Shown one piece after another: positions 9,817-21,990 of a stretch of DNA of 64,000 bases. The notes below the pieces were generated by a model. It saw only the letters and a list, made by a program, of their open reading frames with translations. It had not been told where the DNA came from and did no database searches. Made by a program: the position numbers and the translations under genes. The DNA is from Warburgia ugandensis (taxonomy: Eukaryota; Streptophyta; Magnoliopsida; Canellales; Canellaceae). Within the stretch, counting starts at the first letter, position 1; every line of letters begins with the position of its first letter. The stretch covers positions 23,180,414 to 23,244,413 of the forward strand of contig CP141134.1 in the NCBI GenBank assembly GCA_035236585.1, written 5' to 3'.

Positions 9817-11603
9817 CAAATGAGAACGTCGGGCGGAAGACTGGTGTGTTGGCAGACGCGCCCGTTGGGGCGCATGCCGCTGACGCGGGACGCGTTAGCG
9901 GCCCAGGCTTCCACCTCGTTCGACCCTCTATGTACACTCGGTACTAAAAAGCCTATAACTTGAGATCTAGGGCTCCGATTGAGGCGCCGCGAAAGGCATT
10001 GTGTCCGTGTCGACGACGCAAACAAACCCAAACCATAAAATACCTGATCAAGGCCCAATATAAGGTGGGCATGTCCTTTAGACTATGATAGTGGCACGGG
10101 GCCACTAAACCTTTGTAAACCTGATAATACCAAGGCCCAGTTAGGACCTTAGGACACCGATAGGCATGGGGATGAACCCTTAATGCCTATGTGGTGAGAT
10201 CAACCACTCTAAAACCTATAGAAATAGGTCAAACTAATCTTGTTCCCATAAACCATGTTCAGGAGCATACGAGGACAAGGAGATTAACGCAATCTAGCCA
10301 GGTAGGTGCTCTATCGCTACTAGACTTTTAAAAAGAGCCCATGATTGTTTTGAATGCATGATTTAAGTATAAGTTATATGACTTGTTTAGCATGACTTAG
10401 TTTTATAAATGAATTCAGCATGCTTATGACAAATACATTATGCTTAGACATGTTTTGCAAACAATTGCATATACATTATGCTTAGATATGTTTTGCAAAC
10501 AATTGCATATATTGTATGATTTGTGAGCATTGAGTTTTTAAAAGATTGCATGTCCTTGAGGGTTACCAAAAGACACTGGAGTGCCCAAAAGACGCTGGGT
10601 AGGCAGTTGTGAGGGCTAGGCAATTGTGAGGGACCCAAAGAGGACAGGTTTTGAAAAAGAGGTTTTTGCTTATTTGATCGTATATGATATGGGCTAATAA
10701 GCTCGTGGGCGCTCTGTTGAGAGGTCTGGGGTGGCCTCCCAGCCTCTACCACTATTAGGTGGAATGGGTACCACGCCCAAAAAGGGCATGTCCCTGCTTC
10801 GACTACATGTGGTACAGGGGGCTACCACTGGTGTCACGACACTGGGTGGAAGTGTCATATGCCCCATGGAGGTATATGACCCTATGTCCCTAGGTACTTG
10901 GGGACCACACAGCAGTGAGGTCGTGAGCATAGTGGGCCCTATGGTTTGAGGATTTACTTGCACTGCATATGGCATGACATGAGGTTGGTCGACCATACCA
11001 TATATCCATGAGTTGGATTCAGTGGAGCATCTTATGCATATCATTATGTTTATGATATATATGATACTTTTGACTTAGATTATGTGATTCTTTAAGTTGT
11101 CACTATTCCAATTCGACAATGGTTTTTAATCTCGATATTGAACATGAGTGTTCAAACATGCACATGTTTTGAAAGGAGCATCTGATTTTAATCCTAGCAT
11201 GCATTATAAAATTAGTAGTGATGGACTCCTACTGAGTATAGTATATACTCACCTAATCCTCAACATTTTTTAGACACAAAGTAAACACTTAAGGACAGAG
11301 TACGACTGTGATAGAAGACACCCAGATAAAGTACAAGTAAGTAAACCCCTACCTTATCTTTCAGTGTCACTTGATTATAGTTACTCGTTGTAGCTGAGGC
11401 TGTGACTAACACTTTCTTGGGAATAGAGTCAATTTAAAACTATGCCATGGCTAGATAATTTGAAAATGGGTTTTGAGACTCGGGGTTTTATACAAAAGAT
11501 TGTTTTCTAAAATAAAAAGATTTTCATGCATTTCATATTTATAAAATAAGAGATCTCGCCTTTTTATCAAATTTGCATCATATAAAACCCGGGTCGTCAT
11601 AGT

Positions 11604-11615
11604 TGGTATCAGAGC
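11604..11615 (+). other. Primer-binding site of F (tRNA-iMet)
   Basis: TGGTATCAGAGC lies two bases after the LTR end. It is complementary to the 3' end of plant initiator methionine tRNA, the usual primer for minus-strand DNA of plant gypsy elements. Confidence 0.9.
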
Positions 11616-11741
11616 GTGGTTTGACATTACTCACAGCCCAGTTATGAGGAGAATAACTTATAATCAAGTTTCATCCATGAAAGAGTAAGGGGTAATAGGA
11701 TAACACATACTAAGTTCTGGTAAATTACCTTGTGATTACGG

Positions 11742-12700
11742 ATGCCTAAAAAGAAAGGAAGCAATGCTCCAAGACCTGAAGCCCCACCAGTGGACTCCAC
11801 TAGGTCGGGCAATGGGATGGCTGAATTATTCCTGCAATTTCTACAACATATGGGACAATACATGAGTAGTCAAAGCCAAACCCCTACCACCCAAGATCCT
11901 TCCCCTAATAAAGTAATAGATAGGACTGAGGTTTAGTTAGAAAGGTTTCAGAAATTAGCTCCCTCATTCACAGGAGAAGATGAAGCATCTACAGCTGAAA
12001 AATGGTTAATTGATATTGAAAAGATATTTAAAGCCATGAACATAGCTGAAGAAAGAAAGGTACCCATGGCCACATTTGTGTTTAGAGGAGAGGCTACCAT
12101 TTGGTGGGAAACAGCGGAAAGGACTTATTTTGACTAGCAAGAAATAATAGGATGGGAAGAGTTTAAAAAGGTCTTTAATGACAAATATTATCCTAAACAC
12201 ATAAGAAAACAGAAAGAAAAGGAATTTATGGACTTAGAACAAGGAAATATGACTGTCCACCAGTATGAAAATAGATTCATCAGCCTCCGAAGATTTGCAC
12301 CACATGCTTGTGCTGATGAGGAAGATGCGGCAGAATGATTTGTAGATGGGCTTAACCCAGGACTCAAGAACAGAGTTCTAGGTTTCCAACCTTTCGCAGT
12401 AGCCAAAGCTGTAGAGATGGCCTCCCTATACGAAAAAGATTATCAAAGGAACCAGGCAATAAAGGAAACTAAGAATATCAACACCATGAGAAATAAAGGA
12501 AAGAGACCATTTCAGTTATCTGGACCCAGGCCACCTTTCAAGAAGCCGTTTGAAAACAAAGGAAGAAGACCAGACTGGAAGACATGCCCTAAGTGTAACA
12601 GCTATCATTCAGGCAAACCATGTCCCATTTTCAACATCACTTGCTATCTTTGTGGAGAATTAGGCATTTTGCTAGTAATTGTCCTAAAAAGAAAGTTGAA
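11742..12700 (+). pseudogene. gag of F, broken by three stops and a frameshift
   Basis: Capsid-nucleocapsid protein that packages the element's RNA. The frame starts at ATG 11742 (MPKKKGSNAPRPE). It continues through the gag core: LERFQKLAPSFTGE, WWETAERTYF, FKKVFNDKYYPKHIRKQKEKEF, FVDGLNPGLKNRV. In-frame stops are at 11934-11936, 12135-12137 and 12336-12338. A basic stretch (about 12480-12580) leads into two Cys/His knuckles: CPKCNSYHSGKPC, and a CCHC box (CYLCGE..HFASNC) split by a one-base frameshift near 12664. Downstream, pol follows in the shifted frame, as in chromoviruses where gag and pol are one frame. Non-functional. Confidence 0.9.
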
Positions 12701-12979
12701 GAGCGTAAAGGAGATCAAGTTCCAAAAAGCCAAGGACGTGTTTTTGCCCTCACTTCTAGTCAAGCCCAAGCTTCAAATGCAGTAGTTGAAGGTATTCTTT
12801 CTATCTATTATACACCTACTAAAGTTCTATTCGATACAGGCTCCACTCATTCTTTCATATCCCAGGAGTTTGCATCGTCCTTGAACATTATACCACAGGA
12901 CCTGGACTTCACTCTAGAAGTCATAACTCCTGTAGGCCAGACACTTCCCACCTATTCTTATCTCTAGGATGTCCCCATT
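12701..12979 (+). pseudogene. Protease domain of F
   Basis: Retroviral-type aspartic protease that would cut the gag-pol polyprotein. The active-site motif DTGSTHSFIS is intact at 12833-12862, with the expected hydrophobic strand before it (TPTKVLF). A stop codon at 12965-12967 cuts the domain. The reading resumes in the same frame (DVPILI) and reaches the conserved [15 protein letters not shown], encoded in the next open stretch. Confidence 0.88.
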
Positions 12980-15121
12980 TTGATCAAGGATCATTTGCTA
13001 CATACCAATCTTATTCACTTAGATATGAATGACTTCGACATCATCCTAGGTATGGACTGGCTAGCCTTTCATCAAGCTTTTGTTGATTGCCGCCAGAAAC
13101 ATGTCACTTTTACCCTACCTAATGAAGACACTTTCACCCTCCAAGGAAGAAAGGATTATTCTAGAGCGTGTGTTATTTCTGCCATGAAAGCAGTTATGCA
13201 CATTGCTCAAGGATGCCCCTTCTTCTTGGCCAAGATTGAATCTGTCGAGAGTCCCCAACCAAAGCTAGAGGATGTCGAGGTAGTTCGAGAATTTCCTGAC
13301 GTATTCCCTAAGGAATTACCAGGTCTACCTCCACCAAGAGAAATTAAGTTTATCATTGAACTTATACCCAGTACTTCCCCCATTTCCAAAGCACCTTACC
13401 AAATGGCTCCTGCAGAACTAAAAGAATTGAAGACCCAGTTACAGGAACTACTTGACAAAGGGTTCATACGACCTAGCATATCTCCGTGGGGAGCTCCAGT
13501 CCTTTTTGTTAAGAAAAAGGATGGCTCCATGAGATTGTGCGTAGACTATCGGATGCTAAATAGGGTCACCATTAAGACTAAGTACCATCTTCCCCAAATT
13601 GATGATCTTTTCGATCAACTTCAGTCAACTAGAGTCTTCTCTAAGATTGATCTACGATCCGAATACCATCAACTTCGAGTTAGAGAAGAAGATATTCCCA
13701 AGACAGCCTTCAGAACTCGATATGGCCATTATGAATTCAGAGTGATGTCTTTTGGTTTAACTAATGCTCCAGCCACATTTATGGACCTCATGAATAGGGT
13801 GTTTAAGGAGTACTTAGATAAATTCATCATAGTGTTTGTGGATGATATCTTAATATATTCAGAAACTCCTGAAGACCATAAGGAACATCTAAGGATAACA
13901 TTAAGCACCCTACGAGCACACAAGTTATATGCAAAATTCAGTAAGTGTGAGTTTTGGCTGGAAAAGGTTAATTTCTTAGGACACATTATTTCTCAAGATG
14001 GCATAGCAGTTGACCCCGCTAAGGTTGAATCAGTACAGAAATGGAAAAGACCTAAGACAGTCACAGAAATAAGAAGTTTCTTAGGACTTGCCGGATATTA
14101 CAAGAGATTCATCGAGGGTTTTTCACAAATTGCTCTACCTCTAACTAAGCTAACCAGGAAAGACACAAGATTTGAATGGACTGATAAATGTGAGGAAAGC
14201 TTCCAAGAACTAAAAAGAAGGTTAACTACTGCACCTATCCTTACCTTACCTTCAGGAAGTGGCGGATTTGAGATATATAGCGATGCCTCGCAACAAGGAC
14301 TAGGCTGCATACTTATGCAATATGGGAAGGTAATTGCTTATGCTTCTCGGCAACTAAAGAAGCATGAAGTCAATTACCTGACCCGTGACTTGGAATTAGC
14401 AGCCATAGTCTTTGCCTTGCGAATTTGGAGACATTATTTATATGGGGAAAAGTTTGAAGTTTTTACAGATCATAAAAGTCTTAAATATATCTTTTCCCAA
14501 CAAGACTTAAACATGCGACAAAGAAGATGGATGGAATACTTAAAAGACTATGACTTCTCCATTCATTATCACCTTAGAAAAGCTAATGTGGTAGCTGATG
14601 TATTAAGTAGAAAAACCCAGGGGATGTGTGCAAGTTTATTAACTAAGAGATGGAAGCTATTACAAGAAGTAATAACGTGGAAACCGGACATAAGTAGGCA
14701 TAAGATCGTTATGGCAGGTCTAACAATAAAGTCGGCTATTAATGAAAAGGTTAAGCAAGAACAGAAAGGAGATCCGGATATACAAGCTTTCATAGGAAAA
14801 TCTGGGTTTACTAAAGGGGAAGATGGTAGTGTCTACATGCAAGGAAGATTAGTGGTACCGACTAATGAAGAGTTAAGACAAGAAATCTTAAATGAGGCTC
14901 ATCGGTCTAAGTATATTATACACCCAGGAGGAAATAAGATATATCAAGACTTAAAGAGACAATATTGGTGGGATGGTATGAAAAGAGACATAGGGGAATT
15001 TGTGGCAAAGTGTTTAACATGTCAACAAGTAAAGGCTGAACATCAAAGACCTGCGAGATTGTTACAACCCTTGAGTTACTCTAATGGAAATGGGACCGTA
15101 TTACGATGGACTTCATCATAG
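12980..15121 (+). pseudogene. pol of F: reverse transcriptase, RNase H, integrase N-terminus (713-codon open stretch)
   Basis: The longest open frame in the window. Residues 1-35 finish the protease ([11 protein letters not shown]). Reverse transcriptase follows: [17 protein letters not shown] from 178, [14 protein letters not shown], and the catalytic FVDD at 286-289. RNase H shows YSDAS with Asp435, a Glu in the DLELAA stretch and [11 protein letters not shown] with Asp497; it ends with [12 protein letters not shown]. The integrase zinc site is complete: His641, His648, Cys678, Cys681. One RT residue looks changed (DLRSE for the usual DLRSG). A one-base loss near 15083 throws the frame, so the last ~12 residues are wrong and integrase continues in another frame at 15106. 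The first ATG at 12980 is only the first Met after a stop, not a true start. Confidence 0.93.
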
Positions 15122-16143
15122 GGTTACCCAGGACCTCTAAGGGTCATGACATGATCTGGGTAATTACTGATAGGTTGACTAAGACAGCCCATTTCCTTCT
15201 TATACGCCATACCCAATCCACTGACAGCCTATCTCAGCTATACATCAAAGAGATAGTGAGTTTACATGGCATACCCCTTAGTATCACTTCAGACAGGGAT
15301 AGCCACTTCACTTCACAACTCTGGAAGTCCATCCAAAAATCCTTAGGATCTTCCTTGAACTATAGCACAGCCTTCCATCCATAGACTGATGGACAGTCAG
15401 AGCGCACGATCTAGATAGTCGAAGATATGTTACGAACCTATGCCCTCTATTGGAAGTAGAGTTAGGATGAAAACCTACCGCTAGTCGAGTTCGCGTACAA
15501 CAACAGCTTTCAGTCGAGTATTGGCATGGCTCCGTATGAGGCGCTCTATGGGAGACCCTGTCGATCACCCACCAGTTGGAGTGAAGTTGGAGAGTCCAAG
15601 GTGCTCCAATTCGAGCTGGTGGAGCAATGCGCCAAGAAGGTCAAACTCATAAGCAGATGCCTCCTGACAACCCAAAGCTGGCAAAAGAGCTATGCTGATC
15701 AAAGGAGGAGACCATTAGAATTCAACATAGGAGAGCACGTTTTCCTGAAGATATCTCCCACTAAAGGAGTTATGCCGTTCGGTATCAAAGGCAAGCTTAG
15801 TCCGCGTTACATAAGACCTTTCGAAATCCTAGAGAAAGTGGGAAAAGTGGCCCACAGGATCGCACTACCCCCTTAGCTATCTAAAGTGCATAGCATATTC
15901 CATATATCTATGCTAAGGAGGTACGTGCCTGATCCTGCTCATGTCATCAACCAGGTACCCATAGAGTTGAAGGAGGATCTCAAGCTAGAGACGAGACCAG
16001 TTGAGATTCTGGATCGTAAGAGTAAGAAGCTGCGAAACAAGGATATACACTTAGTCAAAGTTTTGTGGAGAAATGCGCACATGGAAGAAGAGACTTGGGA
16101 ACCGGAGTCAGAAATGCGAGAAAAGTACCTCAAGATCTTTTGA
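15083..16143 (+). pseudogene. Integrase core and chromodomain-like tail of F, five stops
   Basis: Integrase inserts the element's DNA. All three catalytic residues are still encoded in one frame: Asp in [10 protein letters not shown] (15109-15111), Asp in SDRDSHF (15292-15294) and Glu in GQSERT (15400-15402). Exactly 35 codons separate the last two, the D,D35E rule. In-frame stops fall at 15382, 15412, 15457, 15463 and 15874. The C-terminal part reads LPLVEFAYNNSFQSSIGMAP, GKLSPRYIRPFEILEKVGKV, and ends with a chromodomain-like tail (IHLVKVLWRNAHMEEETWEP) that in relatives directs insertion to heterochromatin. It ends at TGA 16141-16143, about 50 bp before the 3' LTR. Confidence 0.92.
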
Positions 16144-16194
16144 CTGTATATAGTGTAGAATTTTGGGAGAAAAATTCCCCTAAGGGTGTAAAAA

Positions 16195-18713
16195 TGTAAT
16201 GACTCCAATTTTGTAACCTTGAAATCCCAAGTTAGCAATGAAAAGTTCACTTTTTGGAAATAAGGGTATTTTGGTCATTTCACTATTCACCCTGATTAGA
16301 CCTACAAATTTGGTCCTGATAATGGTACCATTAGGTGCATCTTAGAAAAGGAAATCCAACAAGACCAAAATCACCTAAAATGGAGTTAAAATGAGCAAGT
16401 TATGGCCCTTTGAAGTTCAGGGGCAAAAATGTATTTTACATTAAAAAACAGATTTAGCCTGAGAAACACAGGGGCCCGTTTTGATACAGGCACCCCTCTT
16501 CTTCAACCTCCTAGAGGATTCTAGAACGGCGGTGTTTGGAGGAGAAACCACCGCCATTCTGGAGGTTTCTCCACCGCCATTCAATGGCAGTAAGAACCCC
16601 CTCCAGAACCCTCTTATAGCTCTATAAATAGAGCTCTTGGGCGCCTCTAATGGCAGCCCAAAAGCTTGGGAAAAACCCTTTGTGGAGAAGTAAACAAGAG
16701 GAGAAAACGTAGAGAAAAACCCGGCCACGAACCAGATATGCCCAAAACCCCTCCAAACCCGTCTCCCCCTTAGTCCTAGGCTAAGTTTCCCCAAGTTTTT
16801 GCATGAAAAATCATGCAAAACGGAGCTCTAGAGAGCCATAAAGGACCCAGGGATGGTCCCTAGGGCGCACTGGTTTGACAGGGTCGAACCAGGGTGTCCC
16901 TAGGATGCTCAGGTCCTTGTCAAACCGAAACACAGGCTAGCAAATGAGAACGTCAGGCAGAAGCCCGATGCATCGGCAGACGCGCCCAGTGGGGCGCACG
17001 CAGTTGACGCGTCCAGGCCTTCCACCACGTTTGACCCTCTTTGTACACTCGGTACTAAAAAGCCTATAACTTGAGATCTAGGGCTCCAATAGAGGCGCCA
17101 CAAAAGGCGTTGTGTCCGTGTCGACGACGCGGACACACCTAAACTATAAAATACTTGATCAAGTTCTAATCTAAGGTGGGCATGACCTTTAGACTATGAT
17201 AGTGGAACAGGGCCACTAAACCTTTGTAAACCTAATAATACCAAGGCCCAGTTAGGACCTTAGGACACCGATAGGCATGGGGATGAACCCTTAATGCCTA
17301 AGTAGTGAGATCAACCACTCTAAAACCTATAAAAATAGGCCAAACTAACCTTGTTCCCCTAAACAATGTTCAGGAGCATACGAGGACAAGGGGATTAGCA
17401 TAATCTAGCTAGGTAGGTGCTCTATCGCTACTAGACTTTTAAAAAGAGCCCATGATTGTTTTGAATGCATGATTTAAGTATAAGTTATATGACTTGTTTA
17501 GCATGACTTAGTTTTATAAATGAATTCAGCATGCTTATGACAAATACATTATGCTTAGACATGTTTTGCAAACAATTGCATATACATTATGCATAGATAT
17601 GTTTTGCAAACAATTGCATATATTGTATGATTTGTGAGCATTGAGTTTTTAAAAGATTGCATGTCCTTGAGGGATACCAAAAGACGCTGGAGTGCCCAAA
17701 AGACACTGGGTAGGCAGTTGCGAGGGCCAGGCAGTTGTGAGGGACTCAAAGAGGACAGGTTTTGAAAAAGAGGTTTTTGCTTGTTTGATCGTATATGATT
17801 TGGGCTAATAAGCTTGTGGGCGCTATGCTGAGAGGTCTGGGGTGGCCTCCCAGCCTCTACCACTATTAGATGGAATGGGTACCACGCCCAAAAAGGGCAT
17901 GTCCCTGCTTCGACTACATGTGGTACAGGGGGCTACCACTGGTGTCATGGCACTGGGTGGAAGTGTCATATGCCTCGTGGAGGTATATGACCCTGTGTCC
18001 CTAGGTACCCAAGGACCACACGGCAGTGCGGTCGTGGGCATAGTGGGCCCTATGGTTTGAGGATTTACTTGCACTGCATATGGCATGACATGAGGTTGGT
18101 CGACCATACCATATATCCATGAGTTGGATTCAGTGGAGCATCTTATGCATATCATTATGTTTATGATATATATGATACTTTCGACTTGGATTATGTGATT
18201 CTTTAAGTCGTTAGTATTCCAATTCGACAATGGTTTTTAATCTCGATATTGAACATGAGTGTTCAAACATGCACATGTTTTGAAAAGAGCATCTGATTTT
18301 AATCATAGCATGAATTATAAAACTAGTAGTGATGGACTCCTACTGAGTCTAGTATATACTCACCCAATCCTCAACATTTTTTAGACACAAAGTAAACACT
18401 TAAGGACAGAGTACGCCTGTGACAGAAGACACTCAGATTAAGTACAAGTAAATAAACCCCTACCTTATCTTTCAATGTTACTTGATTGTAGTTACTCTCT
18501 GTAGCTGAGGCTGTGACTAACACTTTCTTAGGAATATAGTCAATTTAAAACTATGCCATGGCTAGATAATTTGAAAATGGGTTTTGACACTCGGGGTTTT
18601 ATACAAAAGATTGTTTTCCAAAACAAAAAGATTTTCATGCATTTCATATTTATAAAACAAGAGATCTCGCCTTTTTTATCAAATTTGCATCATATAAAAC
18701 TCTGTTTGTCACA
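16195..18713 (+). repeat. 3' LTR of F (2519 bp)
   Basis: It starts TGTAATGACTCC after a weak purine tract (CTAAGGGTGTAAAAA) and ends TTGTCACA, followed by the GAGGA duplication. TATA box at 16622-16630. It lacks the ~41-bp hairpin segment of the 5' LTR. Many of the differences from the 5' LTR are C/T or G/A. Confidence 0.93.
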
Positions 18714-18718
18714 GAGGA

Positions 18719-19451
18719 GAAGAGGATGACTGTGGAGGAGGGGAACACGAGCTTTATAGCCTTGCAAAGGCAATGCTGCCCAAAGGCAGTGCCGCCATTG
18801 TTGCCGCCTTACAGAGGCAGTGCTGGAAAAGGCGGTGGCTGGAGGAGGAAGACGACCTAGGGGATGCGGTTAGTAAAACGGCCCCCTATGTTTTCGGGTC
18901 GTTTCTGTTTTAATTATATTTTATAAAAATGCCCCTCTATCTTCAAAAGGCCATAACTTGGTCATATGAACTCCATTTTGGGCGTTCTTTGAGGCATTGG
19001 ATTCCATTTTGGATGTAGAATCTAATGGCACTGATTTTTCTGACAAATTCCTTCTTTTCATATTTTTATTAATATTAAACATCTAAAACATATATTAATT
19101 TTCAAAATTCTCTATCTTCAAAAGGCCATAACTTGGTCATATGAACTCCGTTTTTGGCATTCTTTGAGGCGTTGGATTCCATTTTGAATGCAGAATCTAA
19201 TGGTACTAATTTTTTGTACAAATTCCTTTTCAAAATTCTTTATCTTCAAAAGCCCATAACTTGGTCATATGAACTTCGTTTTTGGGGTTCTTTGAGGTGT
19301 TAGATTCCATTTTGCATGTAGAATCTAATGGTACTAATTTTTCTCACAAATTCTTTCTTTTCATATTTTTATTAATATTAAACATCTAAAACATATATTA
19401 ATTTTCAAAATTAACCACTTTTACAAAATATCTAAAATTTGAGGCATTACA
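18719..19451 (-). repeat. 3' LTR of copy B, proximal part, with internal triplication
   Basis: This carries the start of the LTR (minus-strand TGTAATGCCTC, from 19451). The homologous part of the other LTR is about 24350-24780. Here a ~130-175-bp block beginning CTTCAAAAGGCCATAACTTG occurs three times in tandem (18941, 19116 and 19244); the right LTR has it once (24571). Confidence 0.88.
18941..19415. repeat. Tandem triplication in LTR B
   Basis: Three direct copies of the segment starting CTTCAAAAGG at 18941, 19116 and 19244. The middle copy is shorter (about 128 bp against about 175 bp). Copies carry scattered substitutions, so the duplication is old. Confidence 0.85.
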
Positions 19452-21990
19452 TCATTACCCCCTTGAAAAGAATTTCATCTTCGAAATTCCATAAATTATT
19501 ATCTTTAAGTCAGTTGTCTTCTTGATAGACATATTCTTCGAACTCCAACTAAGAAAATTCCTTTCATTCCATAGTTCTTTTGTCTAATAGTCCATTATGC
19601 CATCATCCACTACTCCCCAATTGGGTTAATAATTAGAGTTATGTTGTCCTTAAAATTCTATTCATGCTATCTTGCAACCAATCCTAGGAACATTCTCAAT
19701 TTATCATCTTTATAATTTCTTCTACAAGGCCTTACATATAAATCGTTAGTATATCTTATCTGTATACTTTAAGTATATAAGGGTTGCTTTCGCTATGTAC
19801 TCTAATACATGGACCCATACTTGCCAGTTTTACAATATCGGTTTATAGCTATAGTTCGTATAGCTACGAATCCTTAGGTGCTCATATTCCTCTAATCATA
19901 TATAGGATAGTCTCCTTAGATGACCATACTCCCCTACTCATGTATAAACGACTCCATCCTTCTTTGAGATCATATCATCTTATTTCTCATATTCCATTTT
20001 GAATAGCATGGGTTAGTCTCGTTTTTCCTCTTGTCTTCCATTTAGTGATTTATTCATCATCAACATCTCCTTCTAAAGGTTGGCTGTATGTTATTAGTAA
20101 GAGTCCCAAAAAGTTACATTCCTTCTATTATGTCTAACTTTGCTTCTTATCTTCTTTGCTTTATATTTCCCCCCAAAATACTTCAATAGCTGATATGGTA
20201 TCATATGTCCTCCAATTATATCAGTGATAAAAGCCAAACCCTTGATTAACTTCAAATTTTAATTGTCTGTCATTTTCCATGTGTGACTTGGGTCCTCAAC
20301 CAATGTTATATAAAAATAAAACCATGAAACAATTCAAGTAGCGTCCTCCATCAATGATACTATCTCATACTACAGTTAGGACCTCTGAACTATATATCAA
20401 GTTTCATAGATGCTGAATCCATCAAATGCTTTTCTCCTTGAAGAGTTTGTGCAAACTCATGTCAAATGTTTATGGTCAATTCATCATCCTGCATGGAATG
20501 TTTATATAGAGGTTTATCTCAATAGTCACATAAAAGCTCCATTTGGATATCCAGCAATGTCCATACTCATGTCAAAAGTCTCTTACCCATACTAAAGTAT
20601 CCTTACTAGGGCATGATTGAATCCTTTGTCATCATCCTCCTTATTCTTTCCTTGCTTAATGATTTTCTTCGTGACCTTTCAGACCAAAAGTTCTATACTC
20701 GATCTAGTATAGTTAGTCCTTAGGGAATTCCTTCAATTGATTTTTCGTACTTGGTACATGCATATAACAACTAACTTTTTATTTAAAGGCAATTTAACAT
20801 CAGATATTACCTTATAATTTGCTGGCTATCTCAACTTTTCTCCTTCCATTTCCTATATCAATATATTCTTCAATCTCTTATCAAGGCTTTATCATCAACC
20901 ATTCAGTCTTAAGTAGAAATTTTCTCAATTCTTATCTTTCAAGTGCCTTCTCATACTTAGCTTATAACAATAATTCTCATTTAATAGCTATCATATCAAT
21001 TGTGCTGAAGCTGTTAAATCAACACGTTTGAAAAACACTCAGGTAAGCATGGAGCATCTTCTTAGACATAGATAAAGGTTCTTGTTCGACCACGTGTATG
21101 TCCTTTTTAGGTTTATAGGCTACTAGCTCAAAGGTCTTTAAAGTTATCAACGCTTGACTGCCCTTCTTTTCAATCCAAGTCAGCAGCCTCTTCCAAACCC
21201 AACTTGACCTTTAAAGCTTTATCATAACATCTGATAAGGTCTGGGAATATCAACAATCTTATGGCTTAGGATTGTCCTCAAAGTGCACATTTCATCCCTT
21301 GATTAGTTTATCTTCCAATGTACCCATGTGACTCAAGATGAAAAATCTACACTATTCTATCCTCAATAAAGCCATGACTTCTTCTTTTGAATATTCAATA
21401 TTCATCAAATACTTATAGTTGCATCGCTCTCTTATAGGTTCATGTCATGATCAATCTATTATCACAGCTATGTCATCCCTATTAGATTATCATCAAAATC
21501 TTTTCATGACTTTATACTCAAATTCTTTGTCATTCTTCTCAAATTCCATCTTTTACATCCCCTATCATACTCATGTTGCATCCCTTTTTATAATGTACTC
21601 ATATTCTGATATTCTTTATGATGGTAAGACAGCCATCTAGGTTCTTTGATTTTCTCACCTTTGATTGATCAATTATAGGTCAGAGTTATCTACTAATAAG
21701 TTCACTAACATCTTCATTCATCATTCTCATTATATATGAGTTTCCCTGTTTGCACCACTACACAACAATCCTTATTTCCTATGGTTTTGATAGGATTTAA
21801 GCCATCAATACATAAGCTTTTGCTAGATTCATCTCCTTTTTCACCTATTTATTTATGGTGAAATGTTTTGTGAGTTAATATCATTTATCACGCTAGTCAT
21901 CTCTACTACTTCTTAATTATCCCGATTGTCCATGACCCTTGGACATGTTGGACTGGCTATGAAAGGATAAAGCTGAGCTCTGATACCAAC
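19452..21990 (-). other. Internal domain of copy B, no coding capacity
   Basis: 2.5 kb between primer site and 3' LTR. On the minus strand it ends GAATTTCGAAGATGAAATTC then AAGGGGG, the same pol-end and purine tract as copy A. Bases 19452-20870 align with copy A positions 1-1233. I see no gag, protease, RT or integrase motif on either strand, and the open frames of 60-73 codons are not conserved in copy A. The part from 20870 to 21975 has no counterpart in the window and nothing recognisable. Confidence 0.7.
21977..21988 (-). other. Primer-binding site of copy B
   Basis: TGGTATCAGAGC on the minus strand, two bases beyond the LTR end at 21991. It is the same tRNA-iMet primer as F and the TRIM, and it fixes the element's orientation. 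Confidence 0.88.

Larger units (their letters stand above)
9031..11601 (+). repeat. 5' LTR of F (2571 bp)
   Basis: It runs from TGTAATGACTCC to GGGTCGTCATA, the final CA being TA here. Its partner is 16195-18713. A TATA box is at 9459-9466. It carries an extra ~41-bp G+C-rich segment (about 9774-9815) with a perfect hairpin that is missing from the 3' LTR. An antisense open frame of 125 codons (9277-9654, minus) is also open in the other LTR, but nothing suggests it is translated. Confidence 0.93.
9026..18718 (+). mobile_element. Full-length Ty3/gypsy chromovirus F with GAGGA duplication
   Basis: Autonomous-type LTR retrotransposon 9031-18713, flanked by GAGGA at 9026-9030 and 18714-18718. 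Order: 5' LTR, tRNA-iMet primer site, gag with two Cys/His knuckles, protease, reverse transcriptase, RNase H, integrase and a chromodomain-like tail, then the 3' LTR. Domain order PR-RT-RH-IN and the tail (VKVLWRN...EEETWEPE) place it with plant chromoviruses, Del/Tekay type. By eye the two LTRs differ at roughly 30 of the first 440 bases, so the insertion is not recent. Gag-pol is broken by several stops and two frameshifts, so this copy cannot move on its own. It lies in an LTR of copy B, in the opposite direction. Confidence 0.95.
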
